NCBI RefSeq assembly: GCF_020176695.1
Contig: NZ_JAIWIA010000032.1
Location: forward strand, 1-40,447
Origin: Massilia sp. MS-15
Lineage (GTDB): Bacteria > Pseudomonadota > Gammaproteobacteria > Burkholderiales > Burkholderiaceae_D
Direction of reading: 5' to 3'
DNA: 40,447 nt
The translations under genes were made by a program, and so were the position numbers. Below, piece by piece: positions 8,061 through 16,228 of this stretch. The number at the start of each line of letters is the position of its first letter. Position 1 is the first letter of the stretch. The notes under the pieces are model-generated. The model had not been told where the DNA came from. It saw only the letters and a program-made list of their open reading frames with translations, and did not search any database.

Positions 8061-9095
8061 TTAGTTGGCGGCCACGCGCACGACGAGCTTGCCGAAATTC
8101 TTCCCTTCGAGCAGGCCGTTGAAGGCTTGCGGCGCATTCTCGAGACCGTCGACAATGTCTTCGCGGAACTTGATTTTGCCTTCCTTGAGCCATTCGCTCA
8201 TCTGGGCGAAGAACTCGCCATAGCGCGGCCCGTAATCGTCAAAGATAATGAAGCCCTGCATCTTGATGCGCTTGGTGAGAATGGTGCGCGCTAGCAGGCC
8301 GAGCCGGTCAGGGCCGGGCGGCAGTCCGGTGGCGTTGTAGTCGGCGATCAGGCCGCAGACGGGGATGCGCGCTTTCGGGTTCAGCAAGGGCAGCACGGCG
8401 TCGAAGACGGCGCCGCCGACATTCTCGAAATACACGTCGATGCCGGCCGGGCAGGCCGCGGCCAGCTGCTCCGCGAAATCCGGCGCGCGGTGGTCGATGC
8501 AGGCGTCGAAGCCGAGCTCCTCGACCACGTAGCGGCATTTGTCGGCGCCGCCGGCGATGCCGACCGCGCGCGCACCCTTGAGTTTTGCGATCTGGCCAAC
8601 CAGCGAGCCGACCGCGCCGCTGGCGGCCGCGACGACGACGGTGTCGCCGGCTTGCGGCTGGCCGATGTCGAGCAAGCCCATATAGGCGGTGAAGCCAGGC
8701 ATGCCGAGCACGCCGAGCGCGCGCGAGGCCAGCCCGACGTCGTCCCCGAGCTTGTTCAGGCCGGTGCCGTCGGACAAGGCATAGTCCTGCCAGCCGCTGT
8801 AGCCGAGCACCAGCTGGCCAGGCTCGAAATCGGGGTGGCGCGACGCTTCCACGCGCGCGACCGTGCCACCGACCATCACGGCGCCGATGGCGACCGGCTC
8901 GGCGTACGATTTGGCGTCGCTGATCCGCCCGCGCATGTAGGGATCGAGCGACAGCATCAGCGTGCGCAGCAGCACCTGGCCGTCCTGCGGCACCGGCACC
9001 GGCGTTTCGGCCAGGCGGAAGGTGTTGGCGTCCGGCCCGCCATGCGGCCGCTGCTGCAACACGATGCTGCGGTTGATGGTCGGGGTTTGCGGCAT
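8061..9095 (-). CDS. NADPH-dependent oxidoreductase, CurA/alkenal reductase type
   Basis: A 344-residue zinc-independent medium-chain dehydrogenase of the family that includes E. coli CurA and plant/mammalian 2-alkenal and prostaglandin reductases. It has the N-terminal motif LSLDPYMRGRISD, the Rossmann segment AASGAVGSLVGQIAKLKGA and the conserved VDVYFENVGG-like stretch (here IDVYFENVGG). These enzymes reduce the C=C bond of alpha,beta-unsaturated carbonyls with NADPH. No zinc-ligand cysteines are seen, as expected. I chose ATG 9095 because GGAAAGG lies about nine bases upstream; ATG 9104 would be too close to it. Middle gene of the yqhD operon. Confidence 0.9.
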   Translation of the reverse strand: MPQTPTINRSIVLQQRPHGGPDANTFRLAETPVPVPQDGQVLLRTLMLSLDPYMRGRISDAKSYAEPVAIGAVMVGGTVARVEASRHPDFEPGQLVLGYSGWQDYALSDGTGLNKLGDDVGLASRALGVLGMPGFTAYMGLLDIGQPQAGDTVVVAAASGAVGSLVGQIAKLKGARAVGIAGGADKCRYVVEELGFDACIDHRAPDFAEQLAAACPAGIDVYFENVGGAVFDAVLPLLNPKARIPVCGLIADYNATGLPPGPDRLGLLARTILTKRIKMQGFIIFDDYGPRYGEFFAQMSEWLKEGKIKFREDIVDGLENAPQAFNGLLEGKNFGKLVVRVAAN

Positions 9096-9111
9096 GGTTC
9101 GCATCCTTTCC

Positions 9112-10269
9112 TTAGAGCGCGGTTTCAAGAATGGTGCGGCTGAGTGCAAGGTCGACATCGCCATGCTCGCCCAGGCGGGTCATGCCGTGCGCGCCGAGCT
9201 GGCCGACGACGTTGTCGACTGCCGCCATCCCCAGCCCATAGGCGGAAAGACGGGTCGGGATGCCGAGGCCCTCGAAAAAGCCGCGGGTGGCCTCGATGGC
9301 GGCGTCGATGCGCTGTTCTTCGCTTCCATTCGAAATACCCCACACGCGCTGCCCGTATTGAAGCAACTTGGCGCGTTTCTTGTCGCGCTGTACGTCGAGC
9401 AGGGCCGGCAGCACGATCGCCAGCGTGCGCGCATGGTCGATGTCGTACAGGGCTGTCAGTTCGTGGCCAATCATGTGGGTGGCCCAGTCCTGCGGCACGC
9501 CGGCGCCGATCAGGCCGTTCAAGGCCAGCGTTGCTGTCCACATCAGGTTGCTGCGGGTGGCGTAGTCCTCGGGGGCGGCGATCGCCTGCGGCGCGATCTC
9601 GACCAGTGTCTGCAACAGGCCTTCAGCAAAACGGTCCTGGACCAGCGCCTGCACTGGATAGGTCAGGTACTGCTCGGTAATATGGACGAAAGCGTCGACC
9701 ACGCCATTGGCGATCTGTTTTTCAGGCAGCGTGTACGTCTTGGTCGGATCAAGCACCGAGAACTGCGGGAACACATGGGCACTGCGAAACGGCAATTTGG
9801 TCTGCGTGGCCTTGCGCGTCACGACCGAGCCGTTGTTCATCTCGGAGCCTGTCGCGGGCAGGGTCAGCACCGTGCCAAAGGGCAGCGCGCCGCTGACGGT
9901 GGCGCCGCCGGTTTCCAGGATGGTCCACGGATCGCCTTCATACTGGGCCGCCACGGCGACGAACTTGGTGCCGTCGATCACCGAGCCGCCGCCGACGGCG
10001 AGCAGGAAGTCGAGCTGTTCGCGACGTACCTGTTCCACCGCACGCATCAGGGTTTCATAACTCGGGTTCGGCTCGATGCCGCCGAACTCCTGCACGACAC
10101 GCGTTCCAAGGGCCCGGCGCACTTCGGCCAGGGTACCGGTCTTTTCGGCGCTGGCGCCGCCGAACAGGACCAGCACGCGCGCCGTTGGCGGCACCAGCTG
10201 CGCCAGCGATGGGACGGTAGCGGCCCCGAAGACGATGCGGGTTGGATTGTGGAACTCGAAATTCAACAT
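9112..10269 (-). CDS. yqhD: YqhD-type NADPH-dependent aldehyde reductase
   Basis: A 385-residue iron-type alcohol dehydrogenase closely resembling E. coli YqhD along its whole length: FGGIEPNPSYETLMRAV, LLAVGGGSVIDGTKF, LTLPATGSEMN, then metal-site motifs DAFVHITEQY and ATHMIGHELTALYDIDHA, which carry the Asp and three His ligands. YqhD reduces toxic short-chain aldehydes, such as those from lipid peroxidation, and glyoxal compounds, using NADPH. It is the first gene of a three-gene operon with the CurA-like and DJ-1 genes, under an operator at 10286-10300. AAGGAG stands before its ATG. Confidence in the family is very high. Confidence 0.96.
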   Translation of the reverse strand: MLNFEFHNPTRIVFGAATVPSLAQLVPPTARVLVLFGGASAEKTGTLAEVRRALGTRVVQEFGGIEPNPSYETLMRAVEQVRREQLDFLLAVGGGSVIDGTKFVAVAAQYEGDPWTILETGGATVSGALPFGTVLTLPATGSEMNNGSVVTRKATQTKLPFRSAHVFPQFSVLDPTKTYTLPEKQIANGVVDAFVHITEQYLTYPVQALVQDRFAEGLLQTLVEIAPQAIAAPEDYATRSNLMWTATLALNGLIGAGVPQDWATHMIGHELTALYDIDHARTLAIVLPALLDVQRDKKRAKLLQYGQRVWGISNGSEEQRIDAAIEATRGFFEGLGIPTRLSAYGLGMAAVDNVVGQLGAHGMTRLGEHGDVDLALSRTILETAL

Positions 10270-10283
10270 GTATTGCTCCTTCT

Positions 10284-10312
10284 ATTAGACTGGTCGTCTA
10301 GAAATCGGTAAA
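10284..10312 (-). promoter_or_regulatory. yqhD promoter with NemR-type operator
   Basis: On the minus strand TTTACC (10307-10312) and TCTAAT (10284-10289) are 17 bases apart. Between and over the -10 lies the palindrome TAGAC-TGGTC-GTCTA (10286-10300, plus-strand reading). Almost the same 15-mer recurs before the repressor gene at 10974-10988. A bound repressor would block this promoter directly. Confidence 0.7.
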
Positions 10313-10346
10313 AAGGGCGGCGTTGCTGCGCGACGGAAGCCGGAGC

Positions 10347-10952
10347 TCAGGCCTGGGTGGTTTGCGGCAGTCGAAGCAGCGAACGGGTGGCGCGCAGCGC
10401 GCCATCCAGCGCGCTCGGTTCGCGCCGCAGTTTGGTCAGCAGCGCAGCGCCCAGCCACATTTCGTAAAGGGCGAGCGCGCATTGCTGCGGATCGGAGCCG
10501 GCCGGAATCGAGCCGTCCGCATATCCCTCCTCGATGCAGGCTGCAAGCCGCCTCACGATGTCGTTCGTGCCGCGCAACAGGACGGCGCGCATCGCTTCGG
10601 ACATGTCGGCCACTTCGCCGCTGAGCTTGACCACCAGGCACCTGCTGCCGGCACAGCCATTGTCCGACAGCGCCAGCCAGCCGGTCCAGTAGCACATCAG
10701 CCGCGCGGCGGCCGGGCTGCCGTCGGGCGCCAGCAGCGCGTCGAGTTCGGCCAGGTAAACGCCGACGTAATCGGCGAGCAGGGCTTCGCCGAACTGTTCC
10801 TTCGACTTGAAGTAGTGGTAGAACGAACCCTTCGGCACGCCGGCCGCCGACAGGATCTCGTTCAGGCCGACAGCGGAAAAGCCCTTGCCGGTAATGATCG
10901 CCTGGGCGGTGGCGAGGATATGCTGCCGGACGCTGTGCTGGTCAGTACTCAT
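10347..10952 (-). CDS. nemR: NemR-like TetR-family repressor
   Basis: A 201-residue TetR regulator. The N-terminal helix-turn-helix reads GFSAVGLNEILSAAGVPKGSFYHYFKSKEQFG. The ligand domain strongly resembles E. coli NemR: CLVVKLSGEVADMSEAMR aligns with NemR's GCLTVKLSAEV region, so Cys105 matches the redox-sensing Cys106 and Lys174 (LLTKL) matches Lys175. In NemR, that Cys-Lys pair senses electrophiles and bleach and releases DNA. Its position beside yqhD, a CurA-like reductase and a DJ-1 gene, and the repeated palindrome before both transcription units, fit an electrophile-responsive repressor that also controls itself. The start has no ribosome site and lies directly at the expected transcription start (see findings). 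Confidence 0.9.
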   Translation of the reverse strand: MSTDQHSVRQHILATAQAIITGKGFSAVGLNEILSAAGVPKGSFYHYFKSKEQFGEALLADYVGVYLAELDALLAPDGSPAAARLMCYWTGWLALSDNGCAGSRCLVVKLSGEVADMSEAMRAVLLRGTNDIVRRLAACIEEGYADGSIPAGSDPQQCALALYEMWLGAALLTKLRREPSALDGALRATRSLLRLPQTTQA

Positions 10953-10959
10953 GGAGACG

Positions 10960-10988
10960 AGTATAACCTGAATTAGACCAGTCGTCTT
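10960..10988 (-). promoter_or_regulatory. nemR promoter and autoregulatory operator
   Basis: On the minus strand, TATACT (10960-10965) is a good -10 with AAGACG 17 bases upstream (10983-10988). The operator TAGAC-CAGTC-GTCTT (10974-10988) covers the spacer and -35, and matches the yqhD operator at 12 of 15 bases. Only seven bases lie between the -10 and the ATG. Confidence 0.65.
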
Positions 10989-11011
10989 GAGACTTGCCGG
11001 ATCTTGCCGGT

Positions 11012-11515
11012 TCAGCCGGCTTGCTGATAGGCGCCGGCGCCGTAAGTCAACTCGTAGCTGTGGCTGTAGATCTCCAGGATGTTGCCGAACGGGTCTTCCA
11101 TGTACACCATGCGATAGGGCTTTTCTCCTGGATAGTAGTAACGTACCGGCATGCGCTGCTTGCCGCCGGCGGCGACGATGCGCGCGGCCAGTCCTTCGAG
11201 GTCGGGGTCCTGGACGCAGAAGTGGAACACGCCGGTTTTCCAGAATTCAAAGTTGTTCTCGCGCGGCTCGCTGTTGGGGAACGCGAAGAGTTCGACGCCG
11301 ATGCGATCGCCGGTCGACAAATGGGCGATCCGGAACGAGGTCCAGCCGGGTCCGAAGACGTCGGTGCACATCACGCCGATCGCCGAATCGTCGTTTGTGA
11401 TCAATGTAGGCGGCATGATCACGTACCAGCCCAGTACGTCGGAATAGAAGCGCACGGCGGCGTCGAGATCGGTAACCGTGATCCCGATATGGGAAAAATT
11501 GCGGGGGTACGTCAT
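11012..11515 (-). CDS. VOC-family (glyoxalase/dioxygenase-like) protein
   Basis: A 167-residue vicinal-oxygen-chelate protein. The opening NFSHIGITVTDLDAAVRFYSDVLGW and the second half GVFHFCVQDPDLEGLAARI with MVYMEDPFGNILEIYSHSYE give the two beta-alpha-beta modules and the metal-ligand positions (His at the start and Glu in ILEIYS). Substrate is not readable from the sequence; the family includes glyoxalase I, extradiol dioxygenases and fosfomycin resistance proteins. AGGAG precedes the ATG. It is divergent from a LysR gene across a palindrome, so that regulator probably controls it. It lies upstream of nemR in the same direction. Confidence 0.88.
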   Translation of the reverse strand: MTYPRNFSHIGITVTDLDAAVRFYSDVLGWYVIMPPTLITNDDSAIGVMCTDVFGPGWTSFRIAHLSTGDRIGVELFAFPNSEPRENNFEFWKTGVFHFCVQDPDLEGLAARIVAAGGKQRMPVRYYYPGEKPYRMVYMEDPFGNILEIYSHSYELTYGAGAYQQAG

Positions 11516-11542
11516 GGCTTGCTCCTGTACGGGGAAAAGCCC

Positions 11543-11571
11543 AGTATAGACAGCGCAATCTATAATAGAAA
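11543..11571 (-). promoter_or_regulatory. Divergent lysR/VOC promoter region with palindrome
   Basis: A perfect inverted repeat TATAGA-N8-TCTATA spans 11545-11564. It overlaps a minus-strand -10 TATACT (11543-11548) for the VOC gene, with a weak -35 at 11566-11571, and a plus-strand TATAAT (11561-11566) for lysR. The site has the T-N11-A style symmetry of LysR boxes, so the neighbouring LysR protein is the probable binder. Confidence 0.6.
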
Positions 11572-11606
11572 CGTATGCGAACTAATACTTTTCATAAAAA
11601 ATATTT

Positions 11607-12509
11607 ATGAATAGCGACTTGAACCCGGCCTGGCTGCGGGCCTTCGCGGCAGTGTGCGACACCGGCAGCTTTACCCGCGCTGCAGCCATGCTCGACCTGA
11701 CGCAGGCCGCGGTGAGCCAGCAGGTGCAGCGCCTGGAAGCCGAATGCGGACCTTTGCTGATCCGGCGTACGCGCCAGGCCAGCCTGACGCCGGCCGGGGT
11801 GAAGGTGCTTGCTCACGCGCGCGACATGGCGCAGGCGCAGGCTCGGCTCAGGCTGGCGCTGGCCGACCATGATCCCTACACCGGACAGATTTCGATCGCC
11901 TGCCCCGGCAGCATCGGCCTGTTGCTCTACCCGCGGCTGCTGGCCTTGCAGGTGGCGCATCCCGGCTTGTCGGTCAGCTACCGGGCGGCGCCAACCACCG
12001 AGATCATCACCGCCGTACTGGCCAGCCGTGCCGAACTGGGAATCGTCACGCACCAGCCCGATGACGAGCGGCTGAAGTCCGAGCTGTTCGCCCGCGAGAG
12101 CCTGTGTCTGGTGGTGCCGGCGCAGGAGCACGATGCCGGCTGGACCGCGCTGATGCGGCTCGGCTACATCGACCACCCGGATGGCATGGACATGGGCCGC
12201 AGGCTGCTGGCGCGGGTGCACCCGGGACGGCGCATCGACCAGCTGCCGGTGCGCGGTTTCACCAACCAGATCGGCACCATCCTCGACCCGGTGGCGCGCG
12301 GCCTCGGCTTCACGGTGCTGCCGCGCTTTGCCGTCCAGGCCTATCCCCGGCAGCAGGCGATCCGGGTGGTCGAGACGGCGCCGCCGGTGGTCGACAGCCT
12401 GTGGCTGGTGTGCCGCGCCGAGTGGCCCTTGTCCGCCAGCGCCGCCTGGGCAGTGGAACGGTTGCGCGAACAGGACTGGCTGTCAGGCGCCGATGCGCCC
12501 TCGCCCTGA
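11607..12509 (+). CDS. LysR-family transcriptional regulator
   Basis: A 300-residue LysR regulator with an N-terminal winged helix-turn-helix (WLRAFAAVCDTGSFTRAAAM, then LTQAAVSQQVQRLE) and a periplasmic-binding-protein-like effector domain from about residue 90. Length and layout are normal. It faces the VOC gene across a palindromic region and is followed, 138 bases downstream on the same strand, by an export operon that also has a palindrome at its promoter; it could control either or both. The effector cannot be read from the sequence. No clear ribosome site precedes the ATG, only an AT-rich stretch. Confidence 0.92.
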   Translation: MNSDLNPAWLRAFAAVCDTGSFTRAAAMLDLTQAAVSQQVQRLEAECGPLLIRRTRQASLTPAGVKVLAHARDMAQAQARLRLALADHDPYTGQISIACPGSIGLLLYPRLLALQVAHPGLSVSYRAAPTTEIITAVLASRAELGIVTHQPDDERLKSELFARESLCLVVPAQEHDAGWTALMRLGYIDHPDGMDMGRRLLARVHPGRRIDQLPVRGFTNQIGTILDPVARGLGFTVLPRFAVQAYPRQQAIRVVETAPPVVDSLWLVCRAEWPLSASAAWAVERLREQDWLSGADAPSP

Positions 12510-12562
12510 GCGGCGCACGTGAACGGCAGCTGCCATGACGCGCGAAGTGTTATCATTCAGGC

Positions 12563-12592
12563 TACAATACGACTCATGCGTGATGCATGAGT
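12563..12592 (+). promoter_or_regulatory. Export-operon promoter -10 and palindromic operator
   Basis: TACAAT at 12563-12568 is a fair -10 with no recognisable -35. Four bases later comes a perfect palindrome with eight-base arms ACTCATGC (12572-12579) and GCATGAGT (12585-12592) around five bases, placed over the expected transcription start. This is where a repressor would sit. Confidence 0.55.
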
Positions 12593-12647
12593 GACGCGCT
12601 GGTGCGTGCTGGCGATGGCTGGCAACGATCAACTACCGGAGGGATGC

Positions 12648-14060
12648 ATGAGTGCGAAGGTGATCCTGCCAAGAGTGGTCGCGGCCGCAGCGCTGCTGGC
12701 GCTGGCCCAGGCGGCGCACGCCGAGGCCGGCATCGACTACGCCGAGGCGCTGCGCCGGGTGCTGGCCAGTGCCGGATCGGTCAACGGCGCCCGGTTCGAT
12801 TTCCAGGCGAAGCAGTTGCAGGCCGAGGCGCTGCGCCGCATCGACGGGCCGGACGTGCGCCTGTCCGGCTTTGCGGGGCGGGTCTCGACCACCCTCAGCG
12901 TCGACACCGGCGCCATCGCGCAGCTGGCCAATCCGGTGCTCGACTCCCTGCCGCCGCTGCCGGGGCTGAACCTGCCGGACATTCCGCCGGTCCTGAATGT
13001 CGACCGCGTGTTCGACGTGCGTTCGCTCGGCCTGAGCACGGTCTGGCCGCTCTACACTGGCGGGCGCCTCGATGCTGTCAAGCAGATCGCCGCCGGCCGC
13101 GCCGACGAGGCCGGCGCAAGCGTCCAGTCGGCGCAGGACGAGGCCGCGACACAGCTGGCCCAGCGTTATTTCACGGTGCAGCTGGCCAGGAAGGCCTGGC
13201 AATTGCGCAGCGCCGCGGTGGACGTGGCCAGGGAACACCAGCGCATGGCGCTCAAGATGGAGCGTAGCGGACTCATCGCCAAGGTCGAGCGCCTGAAAGC
13301 CGATGTCGCCCTCGACAATGCGCTCAGGGAAGCGGCGAAGGCGGGCAGCGACCTCGAGATCGCGCAGCTCGCGCTGCGCCGCCTGCTCGACGCATCCGAC
13401 GCCGTCCTGCCGACCACGCCGCTGTTCGTGCATGCGCAGCCGCCCGGTTCGCTGGCCTCGTTCATCGACGCGGCCATGGCCTCGAACGCGGCATGGAAAC
13501 AGATCGCCAGCAAGCGCAAGCAGGCCGACGCGGCGCTGCAGCTGCAGGGCCGCGCTTTCAGCCCCACCGTGATCGGCATCGCCAACTACAATCTCAATCG
13601 CGGCAGTTCCAGCCGCGCCAACTGGCTGGTTGGGGTGTCGGTCAGCGTCCCGCTGGTCGAACGCATCGACCGCGCGAAGATGATCTCCGCCGCCCGCCTC
13701 GAGCAGCAGCGTGTCGAGGTCGCCGCCGAACAGGCGGGACGCGATATCCCGACCCTGGCGGAAAGCCAGTGGCGCAGCATGGAGGATGCGCGGCTGCGTT
13801 ACCTGGCGATGGGGTCCGCCATCGCACTGGCGGAGGAGACGCTGCGCCTGGCGCAAGTGGCGTTTCGCAATGGCCAGGCCACCTCGAGCGAGGTAGCCGA
13901 TGCCTCGCTCAATGTCACCAGGTCTTCGCTCGAGCGCACCCAGGCGGCCTACGAGTACGTCATGGCGCTGGCCAGGCTGCTCGGCACCGCCGGCGATCCG
14001 GACCGGCTGGCCGCGCTCGCCAGGACGGCGACGCACACCGTCGACTTCACGAAAGATTGA
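12648..14060 (+). CDS. TolC-family outer-membrane efflux protein
   Basis: A 470-residue outer-membrane factor. It has a signal peptide (VVAAAALLALAQAAHA) followed by the long helical, repeat-built body of TolC-like proteins; the second half contains the typical GVSVSVPLVERIDR and ATSSEVADASLNVTRS segments. Such proteins form the trimeric channel through which an inner-membrane pump and a periplasmic adaptor export substrates. I chose ATG 12648 because GGAGGG lies just upstream and the signal peptide begins there. It is the first of four genes in a tight operon with an HlyD adaptor (5 bases away) and two ABC-2 permeases. Confidence 0.92.
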   Translation: MSAKVILPRVVAAAALLALAQAAHAEAGIDYAEALRRVLASAGSVNGARFDFQAKQLQAEALRRIDGPDVRLSGFAGRVSTTLSVDTGAIAQLANPVLDSLPPLPGLNLPDIPPVLNVDRVFDVRSLGLSTVWPLYTGGRLDAVKQIAAGRADEAGASVQSAQDEAATQLAQRYFTVQLARKAWQLRSAAVDVAREHQRMALKMERSGLIAKVERLKADVALDNALREAAKAGSDLEIAQLALRRLLDASDAVLPTTPLFVHAQPPGSLASFIDAAMASNAAWKQIASKRKQADAALQLQGRAFSPTVIGIANYNLNRGSSSRANWLVGVSVSVPLVERIDRAKMISAARLEQQRVEVAAEQAGRDIPTLAESQWRSMEDARLRYLAMGSAIALAEETLRLAQVAFRNGQATSSEVADASLNVTRSSLERTQAAYEYVMALARLLGTAGDPDRLAALARTATHTVDFTKD

Positions 14061-14065
14061 TCATC

Positions 14066-15040
14066 ATGGCACAAGCTCGCACCAGGCGCCTGGCCGCCGT
14101 TGCCGCCGTCGTTGTCCTGGCCCTGTTGGGGTGGGGCGTGTACCAGGCTTTCCAGCCGCCCCGCGATCCGGTCCAGGGCCAGGTCGAAGCGCAGGAAATC
14201 AATGTGTCGTCGAAGGTGCCGGGGCGGGTGGGACGGGTCCATGTGCAGCTCGGGCAGACCGTCAAGCACGGCGACCTGCTGTTCGAACTGGACAGCCCGG
14301 AGGTGCGGGCCAAGGTGGCGCAGGCCGAGGCCGCGCGCGATGCGGCCCGCGCGGCCAGCCAGAAAGTGCAGGCCGGCGCGCGGCCCGAGGAAATCGTCGC
14401 CGCGCGCGCCAACTGGGAACGCGCCGAGGCGGGCGCCAGGCTGGCCAGGCTGACCCACCAGCGGATCGCGGCAATGTACGCCGAAGGCGTCGTCGCGCGC
14501 CAGAAGCGCGATGATGCCGAAGCGCAGGCGCGCTCGGCCGCCGAGCTGGCCACCGCGGCCAGGGCCCAGTACGACATGGCGCGCCGGGGTGCCCGGCCGG
14601 AAGACAAGCTGGCTGCCGAAGCGCAGTTGCGCCAGGTGGCCGGCGTCCTGGCCGAGAGCGGGGCCGCGCTCGACGAGACGCGCATCACGGCGCCGGCAGC
14701 GGGGGAAGTGGCGAAGCTGGCGATCCAGGCCGGCGAGCTGGCGCCGCAGGGTTTTCCGGTCGTGACCCTGGTCGACCTGTCCGACATCTGGGCCGTGGTG
14801 GCGGTGCGCGAGGACGAATTCGCGCCGTACGCGAAGGATTCCCTGCATCAGGCCACCATCCCTGCGCTGGGGCGCAAGGCGCAGTTCAAGGTCAGCGCGG
14901 TGTCGGCGCTGCCGGCGTTCGCCACCTGGCGCGCGGCGCGCCCGGGCGGCACCGATCTGCGCACCTTCGAAGTCAGGCTGCGCCCGACGACCGCCGTGCC
15001 CGGGCTGCGGCCGGGCATGACGGTCGTGTTCGATCGCTGA
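14066..15040 (+). CDS. HlyD-family membrane-fusion adaptor
   Basis: A 324-residue periplasmic adaptor. One N-terminal membrane anchor (LAAVAAVVVLALLGWGVYQAF) is followed by a split lipoyl/biotinyl domain (GQVEAQEINVSSKVPGRVGR and, after the hairpin, ITAPAAGEVAKLAIQAGEL), an alpha-helical hairpin at about residues 90-205 and a beta-barrel part. Adaptors of this YbhG/YhiI type bridge an inner-membrane ABC exporter and TolC. It begins five bases after the TolC-like gene and ends nine bases before the first permease gene. Confidence 0.92.
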   Translation: MAQARTRRLAAVAAVVVLALLGWGVYQAFQPPRDPVQGQVEAQEINVSSKVPGRVGRVHVQLGQTVKHGDLLFELDSPEVRAKVAQAEAARDAARAASQKVQAGARPEEIVAARANWERAEAGARLARLTHQRIAAMYAEGVVARQKRDDAEAQARSAAELATAARAQYDMARRGARPEDKLAAEAQLRQVAGVLAESGAALDETRITAPAAGEVAKLAIQAGELAPQGFPVVTLVDLSDIWAVVAVREDEFAPYAKDSLHQATIPALGRKAQFKVSAVSALPAFATWRAARPGGTDLRTFEVRLRPTTAVPGLRPGMTVVFDR

Positions 15041-15049
15041 GCGTTCGCG

Positions 15050-16228
15050 ATGACCTTGTCCGGCGCCATCCAGTCATCCTTGCGGCGCGAATGGCGCCGC
15101 CTGCGCGCCGATCCATGGGATGCCGCGATGCTGACGGCGATCCCGCTGGCACTTTACCTACTAACGTGGTGGATATTTTCCGCTGGCGTGGCGCGCGACC
15201 TGCCGCTGGTGGTGCACGACCGCGACCAGTCGGCGATATCGCGCAGCCTGATCCGCATGCTCGACGCCGCGCCGGGCTTGAAGGTCGTGCGGGCAGTCAA
15301 CAGCGAAGCCGAAGCGTTCACGATGATCCGCGCGCGCGCGGCGTTCGGGATCGTATCGATTCCCGCCGATTTGCAGGAAGCGCTCCGCAGCGGGCAGGGC
15401 GCCAAAGTGCAATGGGCCTACAACGCCCAGTTCGCCGCGCACGCGGGCGCCATGACGCGCGATGTGCGAACGGTGGTGTCGACGCTGTCGGCCGGCATCG
15501 AACTGCAGGGCCGCGCCAGCCGTGGCGCCGGGCCAGGGCAGGCCATGGAACAGGTCGAGCCGGTGCGCCTCCGGGCGACGACGCTGTTCAATGAAAACGG
15601 CAGTTATATCCCATCGCTGGCGATGCCGGTGGCGTTCACCCTGCTGCATATTTTCGTGACGCTCGCGGCGGTGACGGCTCTGGGCCGCGAACTGCGCGCC
15701 GCTACGGTGGCCGACTGGCTCGCCGCCGCCGGCGGCAGGCTGGGGCCGGCCCTGCTGGGCAAGCTGCTGATCCCCTTCGCCGTGTTCGCGGTGCATGCAC
15801 TGCTGCTGTTGGTACTGTTCGGCGCGGTGCTGGGCTGGCCGGTGCGCGGGAGTGCGACGGCGATCCTGGCGGCTACCGCCTTGTTTATCGCGGCCTACCT
15901 CGCGATCGGCGCCGCCATCGTCGCGTTGACATCGTCGCTGCGCTCGGCATTGTCGGCCTGCGCCTTTGTGACAGCGCCCGCATTCGCGTTCGCCGGCCAG
16001 GGGTTTCCGCTGCTTGCCATGCCCATCGGCGCGCGCATCTGGGCCGAAGCCCTGCCGCTGACGCATTACCTGAAGTTGTTGAACAATACCTGGATGGCCG
16101 GCGCGCCGCTGCATGCCGGGCTCGGGACGATTGCGGTGCTGCTGGCCTTCGTGGTCGTGCTGGGAGCGGCAGCGCGCATGCGCCTGGCCCGGCGCGTCAC
16201 GCAGCCCGCCAGCTGGGGCAAGGCATGA
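15050..16228 (+). CDS. ABC-2 type transporter permease (first of two)
   Basis: A 392-residue permease of the YbhS/YbhR/YhhJ type. One N-terminal membrane helix (MLTAIPLALYLLTWWIFSAGV) is followed by a large periplasmic domain (about residues 45-180, including VVHDRDQSAISRSLIRMLDA), then five or so membrane helices. These permeases normally work as a heterodimer with an ATP-binding subunit to export drugs or other small molecules. Its stop overlaps the start of the second permease (ATGA, 16225-16228), so they are coupled. No ATP-binding protein is encoded in the operon. Confidence 0.88.
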   Translation: MTLSGAIQSSLRREWRRLRADPWDAAMLTAIPLALYLLTWWIFSAGVARDLPLVVHDRDQSAISRSLIRMLDAAPGLKVVRAVNSEAEAFTMIRARAAFGIVSIPADLQEALRSGQGAKVQWAYNAQFAAHAGAMTRDVRTVVSTLSAGIELQGRASRGAGPGQAMEQVEPVRLRATTLFNENGSYIPSLAMPVAFTLLHIFVTLAAVTALGRELRAATVADWLAAAGGRLGPALLGKLLIPFAVFAVHALLLLVLFGAVLGWPVRGSATAILAATALFIAAYLAIGAAIVALTSSLRSALSACAFVTAPAFAFAGQGFPLLAMPIGARIWAEALPLTHYLKLLNNTWMAGAPLHAGLGTIAVLLAFVVVLGAAARMRLARRVTQPASWGKA

